Source of the DNA: Methylococcaceae bacterium TMED69
GTDB lineage: Bacteria; Pseudomonadota; Gammaproteobacteria; Ga0077536
DNA length: 53,247 nucleotides
Direction: 5' to 3'
NCBI GenBank assembly: GCA_002170535.1
Contig: NHDW01000006.1
Span: 252,592-305,838 of the forward strand
Shown here in pieces: positions 49,839 to 53,247 of the stretch; the stretch's first letter is position 1; each line of letters begins with the position of its first letter. Both the position numbers and the translations under genes were made by a program. The notes beneath the pieces are model-generated. The model saw only the letters and a program-made list of their open reading frames with translations. It made no database searches and was not told the DNA's origin.

Positions 49839-50312
49839 TTAAACCTCGTTTTTACTATGGAATTTTACTGTTTTAAGTAGTTCTTCTAGTGCGTGTGGAT
49901 CACTCATTCTGTGACAAGTTCCACATTCGATTAGTCTACACCCTAAATCCTGAAGCCTTTCGCTGTCAGTGTATTCTACCAGTTCATCGTTTTTACAGTG
50001 TAAAACCGTAGTTGTATTTTCAACATGTAGATTTTTAAGCCTAAACTTTTTCCATGCTGGAGCAATGAGGATTTTTGGAACATGCCCTGTAGGGAATGCT
50101 GCGGCGATTGCTCCGCCTCTGCTACTTCCGACAACGATGTCCGGACGAAAGTTTAGGAAACAATCCTCTGCTCGACGAACACTTAACTCCCAGTCGTCTT
50201 TTGGCAGAGCCGGCGCGACTACCCGGTACCCCTCTCCTTTGAGAAATGTAGGCTTTGATCCTTCTGGTGTGCCTTCAAGGCCGTGCAAAAACATAATCTT
50301 AATATCTTTCAT
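49839..50312 (-). CDS. Small alpha/beta hydrolase (YqiA-like esterase)
   Basis: This 157-residue protein has HGLEGTPEGSK near the start (oxyanion), the nucleophile elbow GSSRGG, an Asp in LHCKNDELV and a His in CGTCHRMSD, a complete Ser-Asp-His triad. It resembles compact YqiA-type esterases that lack a lid. Substrate unknown. It overlaps the next upstream gene by one base. Confidence 0.85.
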   Translation of the reverse strand: MKDIKIMFLHGLEGTPEGSKPTFLKGEGYRVVAPALPKDDWELSVRRAEDCFLNFRPDIVVGSSRGGAIAAAFPTGHVPKILIAPAWKKFRLKNLHVENTTTVLHCKNDELVEYTDSERLQDLGCRLIECGTCHRMSDPHALEELLKTVKFHSKNEV

Positions 50313-50794
50313 TACGCCACCTCCGCAAGCTCAATAGACCGAGCGCGTTGCTCTGTCCAGGGTTGTGTGTAATCAGTCTCGATACCAGGCTTCTTAGCAT
50401 AGCTGTACCAGACTTCGTTGCGAACCATACCAAGTTCACCAGAGCCGTCAGGCGCCACCATGTGGTCAGGGTTAGCTTCTAGAAGAGACCAGGCGTGACG
50501 ATTACCGCAAGTGACAGGCGTTCCGTCAGGATTCTTGAGATCGACACACTGGAAGTCGATGTAGACATCCCCATTGCCATTATTCCAGCGAGCATTCAAG
50601 TCGGTTTGCTTGATGCCGATAAGGCGAACCCGAGTACCGAATGGGATATCCATCTCCTCGTAGCCACAGTAGTTGTAGCCGTTTGCGCGGACAGAACTGC
50701 CGGCGTGGAGAATGTCTCCTACTTTCCAGCCAAACTTGTTAACGTCGTTGCGGTTGAGGCTGGGAGTGTTGAGGTATTTTTCTTGATCGAACAT
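50312..50794 (-). CDS. Hypothetical protein with unusually high GC content
   Basis: This 160-residue protein has an SH3-like part (FGWKVGDILHAGSS...FGTRVRLIGIKQTD) and is Trp/Tyr/Asn-rich. Its base composition is visibly richer in G and C than flanking genes, and it follows the second copy of the conserved 38-bp element. This suggests recent acquisition. Good SD (AAAGGAGC) before the ATG. Function unknown. Confidence 0.75.
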   Translation of the reverse strand: MFDQEKYLNTPSLNRNDVNKFGWKVGDILHAGSSVRANGYNYCGYEEMDIPFGTRVRLIGIKQTDLNARWNNGNGDVYIDFQCVDLKNPDGTPVTCGNRHAWSLLEANPDHMVAPDGSGELGMVRNEVWYSYAKKPGIETDYTQPWTEQRARSIELAEVA

Positions 50795-50816
50795 GTAAGC
50801 TCCTTTGTTTTTTCTT

Positions 50817-50854
50817 ACATATATAATGTAACACTACTGGAGCCTTTCTACACA
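50817..50854 (-). promoter_or_regulatory. Conserved 38-bp upstream element, copy 2
   Basis: Reads TGTGTAG, 11 variable bases, then TAGTGTTACATTATATATGT in transcript direction, ending 22 bases before the ATG at 50794. The 20-base part is identical to copy 1 and the 7-base part differs by one base, at the same spacing. Confidence 0.6.
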
Positions 50855-50866
50855 GTTTTTAAGTTT

Positions 50867-51076
50867 TTAATCAATTATTTCATACTCTTTTAAAAGCCCA
50901 ATTCCTTTATTTGTAATTTTTAAGACAGGATCTTGATTTTCGTTCATGAACCAATCAACTAGCTTAAGATCTAAAATATACCTAACTATTTCTTCAGAAT
51001 GATCATCTATAACATCATCAACGCATGGAGTTTCTTTAAGGTAAATCTCCTCCAAAACCTCTAGTGATTTATCCAT
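50867..51076 (-). CDS. Small acidic hypothetical protein
   Basis: This 69-residue protein (MDKSLEVLEEIYLKE...) is helical and acidic, with a C-terminal winged-helix-like KITNKGIGLLKEYEI segment. It is coupled to the upstream gene by an 8-base overlap (ATGGATAA). It may be a small regulator; no family recognised. Confidence 0.6.
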   Translation of the reverse strand: MDKSLEVLEEIYLKETPCVDDVIDDHSEEIVRYILDLKLVDWFMNENQDPVLKITNKGIGLLKEYEIID

Positions 51077-51392
51077 TTTTTTCTTGTGATGTCACAGTTT
51101 TAATTCTTCTCCAAGCCGCTGGATCTACTCCCACTATCTCGTTTTCTATTAACACGAATTTATCCGTCCACATAACATTTAAATTTAAATCTTTTTTTGT
51201 TCCAAGATACATCATAACCTTTGTTTCACAAATACGTTCACCGCCATAGTTTGGCCAATTTCTTGATGGCCTTGTTCTTACTTTGACCCATCTTGAATTA
51301 GCTCCCTCTAGCCCGTTTCCCCATACAGAAAAACACTCGTTATCTCCAGCTGGCGTAAGTAGCATACCTTTTTTGAGTTCTTTGATTTTCAC
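51069..51392 (-). CDS. Small SH3-like protein, GTG start
   Basis: This 107-residue protein starts at a GTG (51392) with AGAGG upstream. The opening MKIKELKKGMLLTPAG and strands such as KVMMYLGT and NVMWTDKFVLI fit a small beta-barrel. It is downstream of a terminator and a promoter-like region (about 51410-51450, TATAAT with poor -35). Function unknown. Confidence 0.65.
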   Translation of the reverse strand: MKIKELKKGMLLTPAGDNECFSVWGNGLEGANSRWVKVRTRPSRNWPNYGGERICETKVMMYLGTKKDLNLNVMWTDKFVLIENEIVGVDPAAWRRIKTVTSQEKNG

Positions 51393-51524
51393 TTTTTCCT
51401 CTTTGTTGCCTGTGTATATATTATAATATCTGAAATTGGTTTATACATTATTTTCAAGATATTTTAATCGCGATAGAGGCTCATTCCGACTTTTAGTAAT
51501 GCAGTAGCGCGTATAACAAAAAAG

Positions 51525-51553
51525 AAAGGCCAGAGGGATAATCTCTGGCCTTT
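51525..51553 (-). terminator. Rho-independent terminator
   Basis: A perfect 11-bp stem AAAGGCCAGAG/CTCTGGCCTTT with a 7-base loop, followed on the minus strand by TCTTTTTTG. It lies about 20 bases after the stop of the 51.6-51.9 kb gene. It also has a short T-run on the plus strand, so it could work in both directions. Confidence 0.9.
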
Positions 51554-51574
51554 TATGAATATTCTAGAACACTA

Positions 51575-51883
51575 TTAGCTATTGTTCGTTTTGACTTTTA
51601 GGGATATGTACTTCCACACCAGGTGTTTTCTACGAGCCATCTGTAAGGGAGTTGGATTTTGACCTGCAGCTCCATATTTTTTTTCTACATAAACCAGGCT
51701 CGATTTAGAATAAAATTTTTTTCTTGCTTTTTTATATAATTTTCTAAATTTTCTCTTTGGACTCACATCTGATTCTGGGAGAACCGAATTGATTGGAAGA
51801 TTATTTTTCTTTGGAAAGAACGGTATTATTCCAATCTTAAGATATTCTAAAACAATTAATCCTTCAAAAGTTTTATCATCCAT
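51575..51883 (-). CDS. Basic hypothetical protein
   Basis: I use the ATG at 51883 (MDDKTFEGLIVL); an in-frame GTG at 51892 is possible and neither has a clear ribosome binding site. The roughly 102-residue product has a short hydrophobic N-terminal part, a basic middle (PKRKFRKLYKKARKKF) and a helical end. It has its own upstream region (51893-52019) with promoter-like TATAAT. Function unknown. Confidence 0.6.
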   Translation of the reverse strand: MDDKTFEGLIVLEYLKIGIIPFFPKKNNLPINSVLPESDVSPKRKFRKLYKKARKKFYSKSSLVYVEKKYGAAGQNPTPLQMARRKHLVWKYISLKVKTNNS

Positions 51884-51892
51884 AGAAAACAC

Positions 51893-52019
51893 CGGAGAAG
51901 AAAGTTACTAAATCGACCCTTTGAACCCAGCCGATTTTTCACTTAAGTCTATTAATAAATTATAAATTTTGCGTTCAAAGTATTAATAATTTACTTCCCT
52001 CTAATGGGTTGTACAACTC
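51893..52019 (-). promoter_or_regulatory. Intergenic region with promoter-like TATAAT and hairpin potential
   Basis: The 127-bp gap has no supported gene. On the minus strand TTTATAATTTATTAATAG gives a TATAAT box with TTAATA 16 bases upstream. Downstream, the segment AATCG...CGATT could pair around a GGGTTCAAAGGG loop in the leader of the 51.6 kb gene. Read as a candidate promoter and leader. Confidence 0.35.
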
Positions 52020-52325
52020 TTACGTAAATCTTCTTAATTTCGCCGGCACTTGTGACCTTTGGCGACCCATCATTTCTCTAGTTCCTGCGTCATTTTGGTG
52101 GGCTGCTCTTGTTGCTCCGTCACCATCTCTTGATTTCTTGATTTCCTCATTTAATCTAGTGATGAACCATCTTCGCTGCCATATCGGTATATTATAGCAC
52201 TCTACAAAACTAAAGCCCATATAATACATCATTAAAAACGCATGTTCTAGATATATCTCTTTGTCACTAGGATTCAGGCCAAAAAAATGCGGCCCCGAGC
52301 GGCATGGAGACCTCCGACTCCTCAA
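52020..52325 (-). CDS. gp51-like baseplate assembly segment, possibly made by frameshifting
   Basis: The open frame overlaps the preceding gene by 59 bases in the +1 frame. Its only upstream start is a TTG without a ribosome binding site, and the first ATG in frame (at FLMMYY) falls inside the conserved-looking part. The segment SDKEIYLEHAFLMMYY followed by PIWQRRWFITRL resembles T4 gp51 as I recall it. A run of seven T at 52281-52287, just before the upstream stop, would permit a +1 or -2 shift that fuses the two. The C-terminal 30 residues look disordered. Confidence 0.6.
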   Translation of the reverse strand: MRSRRSPCRSGPHFFGLNPSDKEIYLEHAFLMMYYMGFSFVECYNIPIWQRRWFITRLNEEIKKSRDGDGATRAAHQNDAGTREMMGRQRSQVPAKLRRFT

Positions 52326-53124
52326 AACAGTGAGGACATCTCATATCAGACTTCATTTCGATACCTGGTTCGTTTTCGTCCATGTGTTTTCTGAGGGCTG
52401 TAGAAATTCTTGTTGGCATCTTTTGAACGAACATAGAAATCTTTGTGCGATCGTTGATGTCATTAACGGAAACAATCTGATTAGTATACCTTGTTGTAAT
52501 AAGATTATCGCCCTGGAATCCTTGTTTTCTTTTTCTTTCCTGCTGCTGTGTAATTGCGGCTTCATCCCTACCTGTTAAGTATCGATATCTAATGGTAATT
52601 TTATCGTCGATTTTGCACTCAAAAACATTTGCACCATCCGCAACTGGAGGATGCTGAAGCCTAGTGATTGGAAGCTCTGATAAATTGAAGTCTTGTTTTG
52701 ATTTCTCTCCACACGACGGACAACCAACTTCCACGACATAGCTTGCGCCATATCCTGTAATTCTTAAGGCAGTCATGATTGCGTTTCGATCTCCAATTAA
52801 CAGGTCATCTGGATTGATAGATTTGTTAACAATACAAGATCTTAACAGTTCGGTAATAACCGTACCCTTCTTGATCAGTGCCTTTGAAGTCAAAATATCT
52901 TCTTCTCTGGCTGTCATCGCCCTAATTTCAATTGTCTCTTTGCCATATAGAGGAGAATCTATTGGGTAGACAACCCCTTTTGACGGAAGAGGAACAGATT
53001 CAGACGCAATATCTAAACCAAATTCATCTTTCATTATGTTTCCTACAGGTCCAGCCCAGCCTTGTGCCTGAGACTCTCCAGCATCACCTGAAAAAACATC
53101 ATTTCCTTTTCTTCGTTTGGCCAT
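52267..53124 (-). CDS. T4 gp26-like (PF12322-type) baseplate hub or tail assembly protein
   Basis: This 285-residue protein resembles T4_baseplate family proteins: VPLPSKGVVYP near residue 45, a helical MTAREEDILTSKALIKKG, GDRNAIMTALRITGYGASY, and two Cys pairs (CPSCG, CPHC) that could form a zinc ribbon. GAGACTxxMPLGAAFFW at its end is near a T7 tract. Such proteins assist hub or tail assembly and are encoded before the tape measure gene. The start ATG has GGGAG upstream. Confidence 0.82.
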   Translation of the reverse strand: MAKRRKGNDVFSGDAGESQAQGWAGPVGNIMKDEFGLDIASESVPLPSKGVVYPIDSPLYGKETIEIRAMTAREEDILTSKALIKKGTVITELLRSCIVNKSINPDDLLIGDRNAIMTALRITGYGASYVVEVGCPSCGEKSKQDFNLSELPITRLQHPPVADGANVFECKIDDKITIRYRYLTGRDEAAITQQQERKRKQGFQGDNLITTRYTNQIVSVNDINDRTKISMFVQKMPTRISTALRKHMDENEPGIEMKSDMRCPHCFEESEVSMPLGAAFFWPES

Positions 53125-53206
53125 TTGTACTCCCTTAACTTAAAAAAATTATTTACTCGAACTTGAAATTTAATTCAACATAAATAAGTATGTAGAAACG
53201 AAAAAT

Positions 53207-53227
53207 CCCTATAGTGAATCTATAGGG
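53207..53227 (-). terminator. Rho-independent terminator at the right edge
   Basis: On the minus strand CCCTATAG-ATTCA-CTATAGGG followed by ATTTTTC. It would end the transcript of the gene to the right of the window. The rest of 53125-53247 holds only the leader of the gp26-like gene. Confidence 0.8.
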
Positions 53228-53247
53228 AAAAAGTTGCTTTGTATACA

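Noticed and set aside
51893-52019. tRNA-like GGTTCAAA segment
   Set aside because: The flanking bases do not form a T-arm stem and no acceptor or anticodon arm can be drawn.
53125-53206. Additional small gene between the terminator and the gp26-like gene
   Set aside because: No open frame with SD; the region is consistent with a leader and promoter.
1-53247. CRISPR arrays, insertion sequences, integrase or attachment sites
   Set aside because: No regularly spaced direct repeats, transposase or recombinase motifs were seen on either strand.

Overview
This window is part of the genome of a large lytic tailed bacteriophage with a contractile tail, distantly T4-like. Every gene I can support lies on the minus strand, so transcription runs from high to low coordinates. 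Genes are tightly packed, with many ATGA or TAATG stop/start overlaps. I found no tRNA, rRNA, CRISPR array, insertion sequence, integrase or repressor. The DNA is AT-rich by eye. TTG and GTG starts with good ribosome binding sites are common. The host cannot be named from the sequence; a Gram-negative host is suggested by a probable spanin-type lysis cassette.

Layout, right to left (direction of transcription). (1) 53.2-52.0 kb: T4 gp26/PF12322-like baseplate or tail assembly protein followed out of frame by a gp51-like segment, possibly joined by programmed frameshifting. (2) 51.9-48.6 kb: a block of small accessory genes including several small SH3-like proteins, two tiny membrane proteins and an alpha/beta hydrolase. 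(3) 48.5-36.8 kb: tape measure protein, large tube-cap-like baseplate protein, gp53/LysM-like wedge protein and baseplate hub. (4) 36.8-26.2 kb: replication and recombination: a miniature family-A polymerase-like protein, HD protein, gp32-like SSB, RecA/UvsX, 5' nuclease, DnaB-type helicase, B12-dependent ribonucleotide reductase, ClpP. (5) 26.2-18.7 kb: amidase endolysin, acyl-CoA thioesterase, type II glutamine synthetase, adenine methyltransferase, HAD protein, ThyX, Fpg/Nei glycosylase, ClpS, J-domain protein. (6) 18.6-10.3 kb: DnaE-type DNA polymerase and a nucleotide block: ThyA-fold enzyme with the dCMP-hydroxymethylase signature, dUTPase, NDP-sugar epimerase, cupin, DHH phosphoesterase, dCMP deaminase. 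(7) 10.3-0 kb: a block of acidic or charged proteins sharing an unusual N-terminal and internal motif, interrupted by a probable lysis cassette (4.7-3.2 kb).

The most interesting signal is in region 7. At least ten neighbouring proteins, with two outliers near the SSB gene, begin with a short basic amphipathic segment of the type MKITEKKLRxxIxxxL and reach an (L/I)-x-E tripeptide, usually L-(L/M/F)-E, within about 10-40 residues. The same tripeptide, in a longer E-S-x(n)-S-(L/M)-x-x-(F/L)-L-x-E context, recurs several times inside a 1031-residue protein and once inside an acidic 247-residue protein. (L/I)-x-E is the known cleavage consensus of the T4 prohead protease gp21, and T4 internal head proteins carry N-terminal capsid-targeting segments ending in such sites. 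My reading is that this block encodes a large set of head-packaged internal proteins, including one polyprotein and a superoxide dismutase delivered as virion cargo.

Other points: co-existing ThyX and a hydroxymethylase-type ThyA homologue suggest modified cytosine; ClpS and ClpP are both phage-encoded; the Fpg/Nei protein has a zincless finger and a hidden GTG start; three promoters match TTATAA-N17-TATAAT; and a conserved 38-bp element precedes two unrelated operons.
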